This document shows positions 1-10,186 of a stretch of DNA of 64,000 bases, in pieces. The translations under genes were made by a program, and so were the position numbers. Below the pieces are notes generated by a model. The model did not search any database. It was given only the letters and a program-made list of their open reading frames with translations, and was not told the origin of the DNA. The DNA lies in the NCBI GenBank assembly GCA_964626565.1, contig CAZVFX010000016.1, forward strand, positions 18,632 to 82,631, read 5' to 3'. The stretch comes from CAZVFX01 sp964626565. GTDB taxonomy: Bacteria; Myxococcota_A; UBA9042; CAIXZC01. The number at the start of each line of letters is the position of its first letter. The stretch's first letter is position 1.

Positions 1-1665
1 TTCAACGACGACGACTTCCCCGACGCCACCGGCAAGGCGCTGAGCCTTGACCCGGAGGCCTATGGCCATGCCGCCAACGACGAAGGTGCGAATTGGTGCA
101 ACGCCGCGTTCGAGATGTCGGGCGGAGATCTCGGCACTCCGGGCTCGCCGAACCCGGGTTGTGCCGCGGTGGCGGTGTGCGGCAACGGGCTCGTCGAATC
201 GGGCGAGCAGTGCGACGACAATAACTCGGTTTCGTGTGACGGCTGCGATGAGAATTGCGCCCTTGAGTTGGCCTACGTCTGCGGCAACGGAATACTGGAG
301 CCGTGCGAGGAGTGCGATGACGGCAATCTGCTCCCGGGCGACGGTTGCTCGGCCGAGTGCATGATTGAGAGTTTCATCTGCGGCAACGGCATTATGGAGT
401 CCGGCGAAGAATGCGACGACGGCAACGACGACCCGACAGACGGATGTTCGAATTGCATGCTGACCCACGTCTGCGGCAACGGCATCCTCGAGCCGGGCGA
501 GGAGTGCGACGACGGCAACAACGAAGACGGCGACGGCTGTGGCGCGTTATGCGACTTTCCCGCGGAAGCATACTGCGGGAACGGCGTGGTCGAAGGTCCG
601 GGTTCAACTTGGCCCGATGGCGATCCGCCGCCCCCCGAGGAGGGCACCGAATGGTGTGACGATGGCAATCTGGAAGACGGGGACGGCTGCAGTTCCGACT
701 GCGAACTGGAGGATGTCGAGCCGTGGAAATGCGGCAATGGGGTGGTGGAACCTTATGTTGACGAGGAGTGCGACGACGGCAATACGGAGAACGGCGACGG
801 GTGTAACGAGTGGTGCAAGAACGAGGGCACGGGAGTGTGCGCCCCAATGCCCTGCTGCGGAGATGGGTACACCACGGAAGGCGAACAGTGCGATGACGGC
901 AATCTCGTGAACGGGGACGGCTGCTCGGACTTGTGCACATATGAGATTAGCGAGGCCTACATTTCCGGGACCATCACCTACGAGGGTGTGTCCGAAGACC
1001 AGGACAGAGTCTGGATTATGGCTTACAGCGAACCGGAGGATGACCCGTTGAATCCTGCCGGAGAGCCGGAGTACGTGGCGCTGTACCCGGCTGCTCCGCA
1101 GTCTGAGCCCAACGAGTTCCCTCTGGAATATGGCGTCGTAGTCGCGCCGGGAACCTACTATCTGGGCGTGGTGATGGACCTGGGCGGAGACGGCGACGAG
1201 GGTTTCGGCGAGGAGGACTTTGGCGTCTTCTACGAGGTCGAAGGTGAGGTCGCAGCCATCGTGGTCGGAGAGGACCAGGCGGTCACCGGTATCGATGTGA
1301 CCCTCACCCAGCCGGAAGGGCCCGAGTTGGGCAGTGTTTCCGGCGTCGTCTCCTTTGCCGGCGAAGTCACCGCTGACGATTCTCTAGTCATGCATCTCTC
1401 CTCAACCCCGGTAGGCGACGGTGTGGACAGCAAGAAGGAGCAGAAGTACAAGCCGGTGGAGTTTCCCGTCAGTTACACGGTGCCGAATGTTCCACCGGGC
1501 GCTTACTACGTAATCGCAGCCTTCGATAAGAACGACGACCTCCAGGAAGGCGGCCCGGGGGAAGGGGATATTCTCATCAACTACGTCGGCGAAGGCAATC
1601 CGGTCCAGGTCACCGTTGCCCCCGGCGAAGATGTCGTGGACATCGACATCGATTTGGGGCCGTAG
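1..1665 (+). CDS. Cys-rich surface protein, DUF4215 repeats, 5'-truncated by window edge
   Basis: The reading frame is open from base 1, so the gene begins outside the window; the first in-window Met (115) is not the true start. The first residues (FNDDDFPDATGKALSLDPEA) match the end of the second lamin-tail domain in the next gene. About seven DUF4215-type repeats follow (CGNGxxExGEECDDGN). The C-terminus is a duplicated beta-sandwich-like module of about 120 residues each, ending in DIDIDLGP. There are no catalytic motifs. It is probably exported and disulfide- or metal-stabilised at the cell surface, which is inferred from the paralogue's lipoprotein signal. The next gene on the same strand is a close paralogue. 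Confidence 0.85.
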   Translation, partial: FNDDDFPDATGKALSLDPEAYGHAANDEGANWCNAAFEMSGGDLGTPGSPNPGCAAVAVCGNGLVESGEQCDDNNSVSCDGCDENCALELAYVCGNGILEPCEECDDGNLLPGDGCSAECMIESFICGNGIMESGEECDDGNDDPTDGCSNCMLTHVCGNGILEPGEECDDGNNEDGDGCGALCDFPAEAYCGNGVVEGPGSTWPDGDPPPPEEGTEWCDDGNLEDGDGCSSDCELEDVEPWKCGNGVVEPYVDEECDDGNTENGDGCNEWCKNEGTGVCAPMPCCGDGYTTEGEQCDDGNLVNGDGCSDLCTYEISEAYISGTITYEGVSEDQDRVWIMAYSEPEDDPLNPAGEPEYVALYPAAPQSEPNEFPLEYGVVVAPGTYYLGVVMDLGGDGDEGFGEEDFGVFYEVEGEVAAIVVGEDQAVTGIDVTLTQPEGPELGSVSGVVSFAGEVTADDSLVMHLSSTPVGDGVDSKKEQKYKPVEFPVSYTVPNVPPGAYYVIAAFDKNDDLQEGGPGEGDILINYVGEGNPVQVTVAPGEDVVDIDIDLGP

Positions 1666-1666
1666 T

Positions 1667-1681
1667 GTCGAATTTTTCGAC
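1667..1681 (+). terminator. Short hairpin after the first Cys-rich gene
   Basis: A 6-bp stem GTCGAA/TTCGAC with a TTT loop lies 2 bp after the stop codon. It is too short to be a strong intrinsic terminator and has no downstream T run, so this is only a possible transcription end or attenuator between the two paralogues. Confidence 0.2.
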
Positions 1682-1754
1682 GGCACGTCAAAGACCTATC
1701 CGATGCGTCGTGCGTTTTGTACACTGTTAACCGGATCAACTAAGAGAGAGCTTC

Positions 1755-4700
1755 ATGAGGAAAATCGGTTTGGCCTTTCTGTTGTCCTTGCTGGCCGCAT
1801 GTTCAGGCGGGTCGTCGGACGGGAGCAATGGCGACGCCTCGGAACTGGTTGAAACTGTTGACGCCGTCATATCCCGAGATGGGGCTGCCGGCGAATTGCC
1901 GGAGGTCCACACCGGGGACAAGACCCACCAGGAGACTGCGGAAAGCTGCGACAACTGCCTGGATGAGGATGGGGAGATACCGTGTGAGGGCGACGAGTGC
2001 CTCGATGTGCATCAAGACGAGGCCGTGGCAGACTTCTGCGGCGACGAAAAATGTGGTGCAGGGGAGGATTGCGACAGCTGTCCGTATGACTGCGGCTCTT
2101 GCTGCGGGAACGAGATATGCGACTTCGAGGAATCGTGCGGCACCTGCCCGTTTGATTGTGGCAGTTGCCTCCCTCACTGTGGTGACGGAACAGTGCAGGA
2201 GGGGATAGGAGAGCAGTGTGATGACGGCGGCGGGGAGCCGGCAGATGGGTGCGATGAGAACTGCCAGGTGGAGCCGCTGCCCGCTCCCCCCGGCTCGATC
2301 ATCATAGCCGAGATCATGAAGGATCCGATCAAGACAAACGACAGCGTGGGAGAGTGGTTCGAACTGTACAATGCCTCCGCGGCGGACATAGACCTCAACG
2401 GATGGACCGTCGAGGACCTGGGGATAGATGTACAAGAACTGTTCAGCTTCGAGGGCGTGGTCATTCCCGCCAAGTCGTACTTCGTGCTGGCGCGCAGCGG
2501 CGACCCGGCGGAAAACGGCGGCGTGGAAGCAGATTATGTGTACTCCAAGATGCACCTCGGCAACTACGGAGACGAAGTGATCCTGAAAGCAGGGGATGTT
2601 GTCATCGATCAGGTCATATACGATTGGGACCTGTTTCCGAAAGCCCAGGGCCGCGCGCTCAGCTTGGACCCGGCAGCGATGACCGCGGAACTGAACGATC
2701 ACGCAGCCAACTGGTGCGAGGCTGAGTACGCCCATGGCGACGGTGATTACGGCAGCCCCGGCCTTGAGAATCCCCAGTGCCCGCTTCCGCCGGAATGCGG
2801 CGACGGCGAGTGCAACGGCGATGAGGTATGCAACATCTGCCTCACCGACTGTGGCCAGTGCTGCGGCAACGGTGCGTGCGAGCCTGACCACTGGGAAACC
2901 TGCGGGACTTGCCCGCTCGATTGCGGTATCTGCTGCGGCAACGGCGATTGTGATTTTGACGAGACCTGCGATGACTGCCCGGCTGACTGCGGAACCTGCT
3001 GCGGCAACGGCGAGTGTGATTTCGAGGAGACCTGCGACGACTGTGCGGATGACTGCGGAATTTGCTGCGGCAACGGCGAGTGTGATTTCGAGGAAACCTG
3101 CGACGCCTGCCCCGTTGATTGCGGTGTCTGTTGCGGTAACGGTAAGTGTGATTTCGAAGAGACCTGCGACGACTGCCCGGGTGACTGCGGCGACTGCTGC
3201 GGCAACGGGGTTTGTGACTTCGGCGAGAACTGCCTGGTCTGCGAAGAGGACTGCGGCGACTGCTGTGGCGACGAGTTCTGTGACGGAGCCGACGGCGAGA
3301 GCTGTGAAACCTGCCCGAGCGATTGCTTCGGTTGCTGCGGCAACCTCGAGTGCCAGGGCGATCTTGGAGAGGACTGCATCACCTGTCTGGCCGACTGCGG
3401 CTTTTGCCCGGCCACATGCGGCAACGGCAGCATCGAGTCCGGTGAAGCGTGCGACGATGGCAACGAGGAGGCCGGCGACGGATGTGGGGCCTCGTGTCTC
3501 CTCGAATTCCCTTCCGACCTCGAGCCGGGGATGCTCGTGATCACGGAGATCATGAAGGACCCTGAGCTCGTTCACGATGTCCACGGCGAGTGGGTCGAGA
3601 TCATGAACGTCGGCGCCGTTGCCCACGACATCAACGACTGGACCCTGAAGGATGCTGATTCGGACGTTCACGTTATCGACGCGGGCGGGCCTTTGATGGT
3701 CGGACCGGGAGATACAGTGGTGCTTGGCAACGACGCGGATCAGGGCGCCAATGGCGGCGTGGAATTGCTTTATCAGTACTCGGCCTTCAACCTCGCCAAC
3801 GACGCGGATGAGGTGATACTCGTGGCGCCCGATGGAAGTCCGGAAGGCTTGCTGATGGACTGGGTCATATACAACGACAGCGACTTCCCGGCTACTCCGG
3901 GCAAGGCGATGAGCCTGGGTCCAGAGGCGTCCAACCAGACCGACAATGACGAGGGAGGGAACTGGTGCGATGCGGTTCTTGAGATGCCGGGTGGGGATTT
4001 TGGTTCTCCAGGCTCACCCAACCCGAGCTGCTCGGCTCTGGCCGGATGCGGGAACGGTGTCCAAGAACCGGGCGAGGGCTGTGACGACGGCAACAACGCA
4101 GACGGCGACGGCTGCGGCGCGTTGTGTGAGGCGGAAGACGAAGCCCTGTGCGGCAACGGCCTGATCGAGGGTCCGGGTTCAACCTGGCCGGAAGGAACGC
4201 CGTCGGCTTTCGGGGCGGGCTCCGAGTGGTGCGATGATGGCAACGTGGAAGACGGGGACGGGTGCAGTGCTGAGTGCCTCTGGGAGGGATTTGAACCGTG
4301 GATTTGCGGCAACGGGATTGCGGAGCACTATGCCGATGAGCAATGCGATGACGGCAACGTAGACAACGAAGATGGCTGTAACGAATGGTGCAAGATCGAG
4401 GGCACGGGGCTTTGCGCTCCAATGCCCTGCTGTGGCGATGGTTACACCACCGAAGACGAACAGTGCGACGACGGGAATCTGGTGAAAGGGGACGGCTGCT
4501 CGGAATTGTGCACCTATGAGGTCAGCGATTCCTACATCTCCGGGACCGTCACCTACGACGGTGAACCAGATGACCAGGACACAGTCTGGATCATGGTTTA
4601 CAGCGAACCGGAGGATGACCCGATGAACCTCTCCGGAGAGCCGGAGTTCGCCAATCAGTATCCAGCTTCTGCGTTGTACGCTCCTATTGAGTTTCCTCTG

Positions 4701-5222
4701 GAATACGGTCTGACGGTCGACAAGGGGATCTACTACCTGGCCGTGGTAATGGACTTGGGCGGAGACGACGAAGAGGATTTCGGCGTCATGTACGAGGTCG
4801 ACGGCGAGGTCGCAGCCATCGTGGTGGGTGAAAACCAGGCCGTCACCGGCATCGACGTGGCTCTGACCAAGCCGGAAGGGCCCGAGTTGGGCAGCATTTC
4901 CGGCGTCGTCTCCTTTACCGGCGATACTACCCTGGACGACTCGCTGGTTATCCACCTCTCGTCAATCCCGCTGCCTGACATGGACATTCAGAAGGAGCAG
5001 AAGTACAAACCAGTGGAATTCCCAGTCAGCTACATTGTGCCCAACGTCACGCCCGGCGCTTATTACGTAATCGCGGCCTTCGATGAGAACGACGACATGC
5101 AAGTATCGGGGCCGGGGGAGGGGGACATTCTTATCAACTACGTCGACGCAGACAATCCCGTTCAGGTCATCGTCGGTTCCGGCGAAGACGTCGTGGACAT
5201 CGACATCGATCTCGGCCCGTAG
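1755..5222 (+). CDS. Lipoprotein with two lamin-tail domains and Cys-rich repeats (1155 aa)
   Basis: The start is the ATG at 1755, after a purine-rich GAGAGAG. The N-terminus is a lipoprotein signal (LLSLLAAC lipobox), followed by an acidic linker. A first lamin-tail domain (about residues 175-330, IIIAEIMKDP...GEWFELYN) is followed by 8-9 tandem Cys repeats of about 22 residues (CCGNGxCDFxETCDDCPxDCG). A DUF4215 repeat, a second lamin-tail domain (about 590-760), more DUF4215 repeats and a duplicated C-terminal beta module come next. Lamin-tail domains in bacteria occur on secreted or surface proteins. The second half is a close paralogue of the preceding truncated gene, including the junctions between domains, which indicates tandem duplication. 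A structural or adhesive surface role is inferred; no enzyme motif is seen. Confidence 0.9.
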   Translation: MRKIGLAFLLSLLAACSGGSSDGSNGDASELVETVDAVISRDGAAGELPEVHTGDKTHQETAESCDNCLDEDGEIPCEGDECLDVHQDEAVADFCGDEKCGAGEDCDSCPYDCGSCCGNEICDFEESCGTCPFDCGSCLPHCGDGTVQEGIGEQCDDGGGEPADGCDENCQVEPLPAPPGSIIIAEIMKDPIKTNDSVGEWFELYNASAADIDLNGWTVEDLGIDVQELFSFEGVVIPAKSYFVLARSGDPAENGGVEADYVYSKMHLGNYGDEVILKAGDVVIDQVIYDWDLFPKAQGRALSLDPAAMTAELNDHAANWCEAEYAHGDGDYGSPGLENPQCPLPPECGDGECNGDEVCNICLTDCGQCCGNGACEPDHWETCGTCPLDCGICCGNGDCDFDETCDDCPADCGTCCGNGECDFEETCDDCADDCGICCGNGECDFEETCDACPVDCGVCCGNGKCDFEETCDDCPGDCGDCCGNGVCDFGENCLVCEEDCGDCCGDEFCDGADGESCETCPSDCFGCCGNLECQGDLGEDCITCLADCGFCPATCGNGSIESGEACDDGNEEAGDGCGASCLLEFPSDLEPGMLVITEIMKDPELVHDVHGEWVEIMNVGAVAHDINDWTLKDADSDVHVIDAGGPLMVGPGDTVVLGNDADQGANGGVELLYQYSAFNLANDADEVILVAPDGSPEGLLMDWVIYNDSDFPATPGKAMSLGPEASNQTDNDEGGNWCDAVLEMPGGDFGSPGSPNPSCSALAGCGNGVQEPGEGCDDGNNADGDGCGALCEAEDEALCGNGLIEGPGSTWPEGTPSAFGAGSEWCDDGNVEDGDGCSAECLWEGFEPWICGNGIAEHYADEQCDDGNVDNEDGCNEWCKIEGTGLCAPMPCCGDGYTTEDEQCDDGNLVKGDGCSELCTYEVSDSYISGTVTYDGEPDDQDTVWIMVYSEPEDDPMNLSGEPEFANQYPASALYAPIEFPLEYGLTVDKGIYYLAVVMDLGGDDEEDFGVMYEVDGEVAAIVVGENQAVTGIDVALTKPEGPELGSISGVVSFTGDTTLDDSLVIHLSSIPLPDMDIQKEQKYKPVEFPVSYIVPNVTPGAYYVIAAFDENDDMQVSGPGEGDILINYVDADNPVQVIVGSGEDVVDIDIDLGP

Positions 5223-5311
5223 GTGCTGTGCCACAGTGGTCCATCAAAGAGCTTCACGACCAGCCTGGAATGATGTATTCTGGAGCGCCGACTCAACTTC
5301 GGGAGGGTTTC

Positions 5312-7162
5312 ATGCATCGTACGCTAACAATACTGCTTTCCATTGCCTTGCTGATGGTTTTTGCCGGCTGTTCCAGCGATTCTTCGTCTATGGGCGTTGG
5401 CGACGCGGCCGACGTCGCAGCAGGGGATATTTCCGGCGAAGTTGCGGACATCCCTTCCGTGGACGTTCCTGCGGCCGAAGTTGAGGATGTGACGCCGGGA
5501 GACGTCCAACCTGACTCCGATATTGCTACGCCGGAGGACGTGCCGGAGCAGGACCTTCAGCCTGAAGACCTGCCTCCGGACCTGCCCGCAGACCTGCCTC
5601 CCGATGCCGAGGATGTAGCCGCGGACGAGACGCCGGATCCCGACGTACAGGGTGAGTGCCAGGAGCCGGCCGAGTGCGAAGTGCTGCACGGTGCTGCCGG
5701 CCTGTGCAAGGGGTGGGAATGCGCGGATGGTTCGTGCGCAACCATACCTGCGGACCAGGGCGCCGCATGCGACGATGGGGATGTGTGCACCGTCACCGAT
5801 TCCTGCAATGCCACCGGCATGTGCGTGGGCGTGCCCGACGACTGCGACGACTCCAATATCTGCACCGTTGATTCCTGCGTGGCCGAGGTCGGTTGTGCGT
5901 ATGAACCGGTGCCCCCGGAAGCGTGTGAGGATGCTGATGGCGCACCCGGCACCAAGACCTGCGCGGATAACGAGTGGGGCGAGTGTGAGCCCTTCCCCGT
6001 GTGTGATTTCAAAGTGAACGGGTGGGAAACAGGCACGGTAAATCCATACATCTTCCCGGCCCGGGAAGGGAAGTTCTATGTTTCCTACGTGGCCAAGGAA
6101 GACCTAGAGGACGGCGCCAACCTCAAGCTTGCCTGGGTAGACCCGGGCACGTGCACTGTAACCGAAGGGCCTTTCACCGTGAACACCACACCCGGTGCAG
6201 TGTACTATTGGGGCGGGCAGTTCGCGGCCAGTGACGGGGTGGGCAATTTTTACGCGGTTTGGGAAGCGGGGTCGGGAACCGGCATGGAGATCGCGTTTGC
6301 CGCCAGCGAGAGCGGCACCGAGTTTGACCCGCCCACCGAGGTGGTGAGCGTCAGCGACAACGGCTCCGACCCCTCCCTGGCTTTGCTGGGGTCGGGACAG
6401 GTTGTTGGAATGTGGACCGGATTTATCGACAGCGATGCTCCCGCCGGGTTCGAGTACGACCCGTTCGTTACCGTGAATACCGACGTCTTCGGCGGCGGGG
6501 GTTTCTCTACTGCGACCCAAGTTGTGGCCACCCCAATTCAGGATGACCAGACCGCGATCGTAGCCGACCCTGAGGGCAACATCTATGCGGCCTGGGAATC
6601 GTTTCAGGACGGCACCGACCTGGGCGGCAACGTCTACGTGGCCATGAGCCAGGACGGTGGCGCTACCTTTGGACCCAAGGTCAAGGTGAATGACGTTGCT
6701 TCAAAGGCAAACGTGGGCAAAGGCCAGTGGATGGCGTTCGGCAACGGCAACCTCTACATCGTGTGGAGCGATTCCAGGGACGATTATGAAGGGGATGTGT
6801 TTCTGGATGTAGCACCGGGTGGAACCATCAACTTCGGCATCGATATCATGGTCAACGACAACACCTACCGTTATCAGGAGGACCCGAGTGTTGTCGTGGG
6901 CGAGGGAGACCTTTGCAACGGTTCAGTGTACGTCGTCTGGCAGGATCTAAGGTCCAACAGCAGTTACGACATCTATGGCGCCAAGAGCTCGGACGCGGGT
7001 CTTAGCTTCGAAGCCAACCAGATGATGAATCCCGTCCAGGAAGGGGACCAGATGAACCCCGCGGTGGGAGTTGACATGTCCTGCGTAGTTGGGACCGCGT
7101 GGCGGGATTCCACCACCAACAACAAGTTCGACATCAAGGCAACTTTCCTGCCGCTCTGGTAG
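5312..7162 (+). CDS. Cys-rich lipoprotein with C-terminal BNR/sialidase-like propeller region
   Basis: I chose the ATG at 5312, not an upstream in-frame Met at 5228, because GGGAGG precedes it and a lipoprotein signal starts there (MVFAGC). A linker of about 90 residues rich in Asp, Pro and Glu follows. Next come two Cys-rich units (CDDGDVCTVTDSC, CDDSNICTVDSC). The C-terminal region of about 380 residues contains repeated beta-blades with SxDGGxTF-type motifs (SQDGGATFGP, SSDAGLSFEA) and VW segments (YIVWSDSRDD, YVVWQDLRSN). This resembles BNR/sialidase-like propellers. Catalytic residues of a true sialidase are not evident, so binding is more likely than hydrolysis. It lies downstream of the two lamin-tail paralogues and is probably transcribed separately (89-bp gap). 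Confidence 0.85.
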   Translation: MHRTLTILLSIALLMVFAGCSSDSSSMGVGDAADVAAGDISGEVADIPSVDVPAAEVEDVTPGDVQPDSDIATPEDVPEQDLQPEDLPPDLPADLPPDAEDVAADETPDPDVQGECQEPAECEVLHGAAGLCKGWECADGSCATIPADQGAACDDGDVCTVTDSCNATGMCVGVPDDCDDSNICTVDSCVAEVGCAYEPVPPEACEDADGAPGTKTCADNEWGECEPFPVCDFKVNGWETGTVNPYIFPAREGKFYVSYVAKEDLEDGANLKLAWVDPGTCTVTEGPFTVNTTPGAVYYWGGQFAASDGVGNFYAVWEAGSGTGMEIAFAASESGTEFDPPTEVVSVSDNGSDPSLALLGSGQVVGMWTGFIDSDAPAGFEYDPFVTVNTDVFGGGGFSTATQVVATPIQDDQTAIVADPEGNIYAAWESFQDGTDLGGNVYVAMSQDGGATFGPKVKVNDVASKANVGKGQWMAFGNGNLYIVWSDSRDDYEGDVFLDVAPGGTINFGIDIMVNDNTYRYQEDPSVVVGEGDLCNGSVYVVWQDLRSNSSYDIYGAKSSDAGLSFEANQMMNPVQEGDQMNPAVGVDMSCVVGTAWRDSTTNNKFDIKATFLPLW

Positions 7163-7165
7163 GTT

Positions 7166-10100
7166 CTAGTATTCGATAAGGACTCGTTCCAATCTCAGGC
7201 GGTCCGGTGCGCTCATCCCTTTGGGCTCGATGACCAGGATGTTCTCCCCGGTAGAAAGGGTCTCCGTGGGCAACTTGACCGCGACCTCGCCGCCCCCTTT
7301 GTTTTCGGTGGGGAACGAAAAGACCCCGAGTACCGAAACTCCCTTTCGTGAGATCACGCTGACCTCGGCCTTGAACGGCTTTTTGCCGGGGGAACTGGCG
7401 GTGAACACTGCTCTTCCACCCGATAACGCACCCTGGCGCGGCAGGTAGAAATGCAACCTCACCCGGGCTTTCTTGCCGGCCAGCAGGTCGGGCATGGGCG
7501 GAGGGGCTTCCTGCCCCGGCGGGGTCTCGATGAACATGCCCGCGGGCAGTCCCTTCGGAGGGGGGTCGAACCAGTGATCCCAGGTTGACCACAGCACTTT
7601 GTCCTCGCCGCCCGGCCAGATGTCAGCCGCGATTCGGGACTCAGCCTTGCCCGGCAGATATACCTCCCACCAAGAGGGTGACCAGGAATCCGCGGCGTCG
7701 TCCGGGCGGTCGTTGTCCAGGTCAATGGCCCGCACCTTGAAAAAGATCACCGTATCCTGCATCTTCCCCTTGTGATCCTCGTCTTGTTCGATCCCCTCTT
7801 CACCCCACGGCGCTACCGCGGTGAACCAGTCGTCCCCGTATTTGGGTTCCTTGACCAGTTTGGTCTTGCCGTTGAACTTGTCCAGGCTCAGATCCTCGGA
7901 AAAGCTGTAGTAGAGCATGGGCCAGGCCTGAGTCACCAGCACGCCGCTGGCGTCCTCCAACTTCACCAGCACCTGGAACTGGTTGTTGCCCTTTCGTTCG
8001 ACCACGTATTGAGCCACTGCAGGACCTGCCCCGTCGTCGTCAACGATGGGGATTTCGAATTCTGCGACCGAGGAGCTTTCGTCTCCTTCCCAATCCCGGT
8101 CCCCGTCCTTGGCCATCACCTTGAAATACAGTTTGCCCCCAACGTGGCTCAGCCACTTCTTGCGGGGGATGTCGATCCAGTATTGGTCCCCTTTCTTCTT
8201 CGGGAATTTCTTGTAGGGTTTGCTCTCCGGGTCTTCGAAGTCCCACTTCAAACCGGCGGAGTCCACCTTACTCCAATCGGTGATGGCGACCTTGAAGCGG
8301 TACGCACCTTTTTCGCTATCTGCCAACACTCGGGCGGACAGGAGCGAAATGGTGGGTGGAGCCGGGTCTTCGTCCCTGATGGAAACCGCGATGGTTTCCT
8401 TGGTGGCCGCGGAGATGAGCCCCGGCCTTGGCATCAGTGCCGAGCCGCCGAGCCCGGTGGAGTCGTCCTCCACCTTGATGGTCTTGTCTTCCTGGAAGTG
8501 GGTTCGGTCGTCCAGGTCGTGGACCGTGCAGGTGGAGGTGACCTGCACCTCGGCGGCCTTGTCGGGGCTGGCGAACGAGACTTTGAATTGTGCGCCGCCC
8601 AGCATCATGCCGGGAAAGAGGGTCTTGTTTGAGGCGGTTACTACCTGCAATTCATCTTTTGCCTCACGCTTCTGGATGGTAGTCCACCCGCCCACATCTT
8701 CTCCGCCCCGGTGAGTTGCTTTGGGGAGGCGCAACAGGCACTCGGTGGTGTACTCCTCTCCGAAGGCGTCCTTGCCGCCAAAGCCGCCTACCAGCGGGGG
8801 CGCCAGAAAGACTCCCACACTGGAGATATTTACTGCCAGGGAGTCCGACACAGTGCGGGGCACCGCGGCCAGCGGCCGGGGTGTAGCCGGACCCTGCAGG
8901 TCCCCGGGGAGCGCCCCCACCATGCCGTGCCGGGCAAAAGACTTGGTGGCGCAAAGCGACGGCAGTCCGCATTTCACGGAGAACCAAGCTCCCCAGAACC
9001 GGTCGTTGAAATCCGCATATGAAAAGGTGTCGGCGAGACCCCACGGGTTGTTGACGTAGACCATGCGGCGCTCCGGGGAATGGCCGGTAACTACCACCAC
9101 CTGGTCAGCACTTTCTTCCGGCCCCAGGCCGTCTGCATCAACTGCGGCGATGATGGGTGCCTCGTGGGCCAGCCAGGCGCGCGGGTCGCTGGACTTCCAC
9201 GTGATTTCGCAGTCGGCGCTGAACGGAATACCCCGCCCCAGCCAGACGGTGGCAAAGCCGCCGTATCCGTCGATTTCCGGCCAGCGGTTCATCAACTCAT
9301 AGACGCGGTAGAAGTATACCGGGTCCCCCCGCTTCTTCCCCGACGACTTGTAGACCTTGTCCGCCTGTTTACCGGTCGCTCCCAGAGAGATGGGGGACCA
9401 CCACTGCCGTACCGCAGTCAGGGCCGCGGTCCAGGAAGCGCCCGCCCTTTCGTTGGCGTGGAGAGGCACCTTGCCCAGCAGCCAGGTAGTTCCGGGTGCG
9501 GTCCGTTTGCCTTCCCCGGCGGGCAACTCCACCGGCGGTCCGCTTGTTCCCGAGCGGCCTTCTGCAGGCCGGACGCCAAGGCCATTGGCCACCGCCTGCC
9601 AAAGGAAGATAGGGTCGCCGCCGGCTACGGGCACGCACTGAGAGTCGTGGATGTCCTCATTCACAGTGGGGAAAAGCCAATAGTAGGTGCCGTTTACCGA
9701 CACTGCGATGGGATTATCCAGCGTGTAGCGGTCCCGCTCACCCTTCTTGAGTGACTTGTTGAGCGCGGCGATGGCGTTGGCGGGCCCGTCGACCAGCAGC
9801 GCTTTGACCAGTGGTGCCCGGTAGGACGGAATAAAGCCGGCGCGCCAGGCCAGGTGCCCGTCGTGGGGGTCGAGTCCCATGAGGCCGATGCTCTTCGAGC
9901 CCCGGTCCACGGCCACGGCCCAGTAGGAGGGCGCCAGCCTCCGACCCTCGGAAACGTAACCCCAGACCAGCCGGGCGCCGCCCGCCTTCGCCCCTTTCCA
10001 ATTGGCCGCGGTAGACGCTTTCAAGGCTGTCAGATCCGCGGCCACCGACGAGATCGCGTCCTGCGCCGGCTTGCCCCGCACCGCTGCTTCATCCAATAAC

Positions 10101-10180
10101 TCAGAAGCCTCAAGCATGGCGCTGGAGATCCCGAGCCACAGCACCGCCGAAAGCGTCAAGAATGTCTTCATTTTTACCAT
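7166..10180 (-). CDS. Large secreted protein, possible degenerate C39-like peptidase fold
   Basis: This 1004-residue protein has an N-terminal signal peptide (TFLTLSAVLWLGISSA). Residues of about 160-400 faintly resemble the papain-like C39 fold: a Cys after an acidic stretch (DSQC182), then ADQ360VVVVTG and VYVNNPWG with a SYADFNDRFW segment. In active C39 peptidases a His sits where Q360 is, so if the match is real the enzyme is probably inactive. The remaining ~550 residues look beta-rich, with no family I can name. It is the last gene of a tight minus-strand operon (6 bp after the aldolase). The function is unknown; the C39 link is inference. Confidence 0.75.
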   Translation of the reverse strand: MVKMKTFLTLSAVLWLGISSAMLEASELLDEAAVRGKPAQDAISSVAADLTALKASTAANWKGAKAGGARLVWGYVSEGRRLAPSYWAVAVDRGSKSIGLMGLDPHDGHLAWRAGFIPSYRAPLVKALLVDGPANAIAALNKSLKKGERDRYTLDNPIAVSVNGTYYWLFPTVNEDIHDSQCVPVAGGDPIFLWQAVANGLGVRPAEGRSGTSGPPVELPAGEGKRTAPGTTWLLGKVPLHANERAGASWTAALTAVRQWWSPISLGATGKQADKVYKSSGKKRGDPVYFYRVYELMNRWPEIDGYGGFATVWLGRGIPFSADCEITWKSSDPRAWLAHEAPIIAAVDADGLGPEESADQVVVVTGHSPERRMVYVNNPWGLADTFSYADFNDRFWGAWFSVKCGLPSLCATKSFARHGMVGALPGDLQGPATPRPLAAVPRTVSDSLAVNISSVGVFLAPPLVGGFGGKDAFGEEYTTECLLRLPKATHRGGEDVGGWTTIQKREAKDELQVVTASNKTLFPGMMLGGAQFKVSFASPDKAAEVQVTSTCTVHDLDDRTHFQEDKTIKVEDDSTGLGGSALMPRPGLISAATKETIAVSIRDEDPAPPTISLLSARVLADSEKGAYRFKVAITDWSKVDSAGLKWDFEDPESKPYKKFPKKKGDQYWIDIPRKKWLSHVGGKLYFKVMAKDGDRDWEGDESSSVAEFEIPIVDDDGAGPAVAQYVVERKGNNQFQVLVKLEDASGVLVTQAWPMLYYSFSEDLSLDKFNGKTKLVKEPKYGDDWFTAVAPWGEEGIEQDEDHKGKMQDTVIFFKVRAIDLDNDRPDDAADSWSPSWWEVYLPGKAESRIAADIWPGGEDKVLWSTWDHWFDPPPKGLPAGMFIETPPGQEAPPPMPDLLAGKKARVRLHFYLPRQGALSGGRAVFTASSPGKKPFKAEVSVISRKGVSVLGVFSFPTENKGGGEVAVKLPTETLSTGENILVIEPKGMSAPDRLRLERVLIEY

Positions 10181-10186
10181 CGGTCT

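Noticed and set aside
2785..3420. Regularly spaced direct repeats that look CRISPR-like
   Set aside because: They are in-frame codons for CCGNGxCDFxETC protein repeats of variable sequence, with no unique spacers.
1803..3671. Long minus-strand open frame (622 codons) opposite the Cys-rich gene
   Set aside because: It mirrors the repeat pattern of the plus-strand gene, has no signal or known motif, and the plus strand has signal peptide, repeats and paralogue support.
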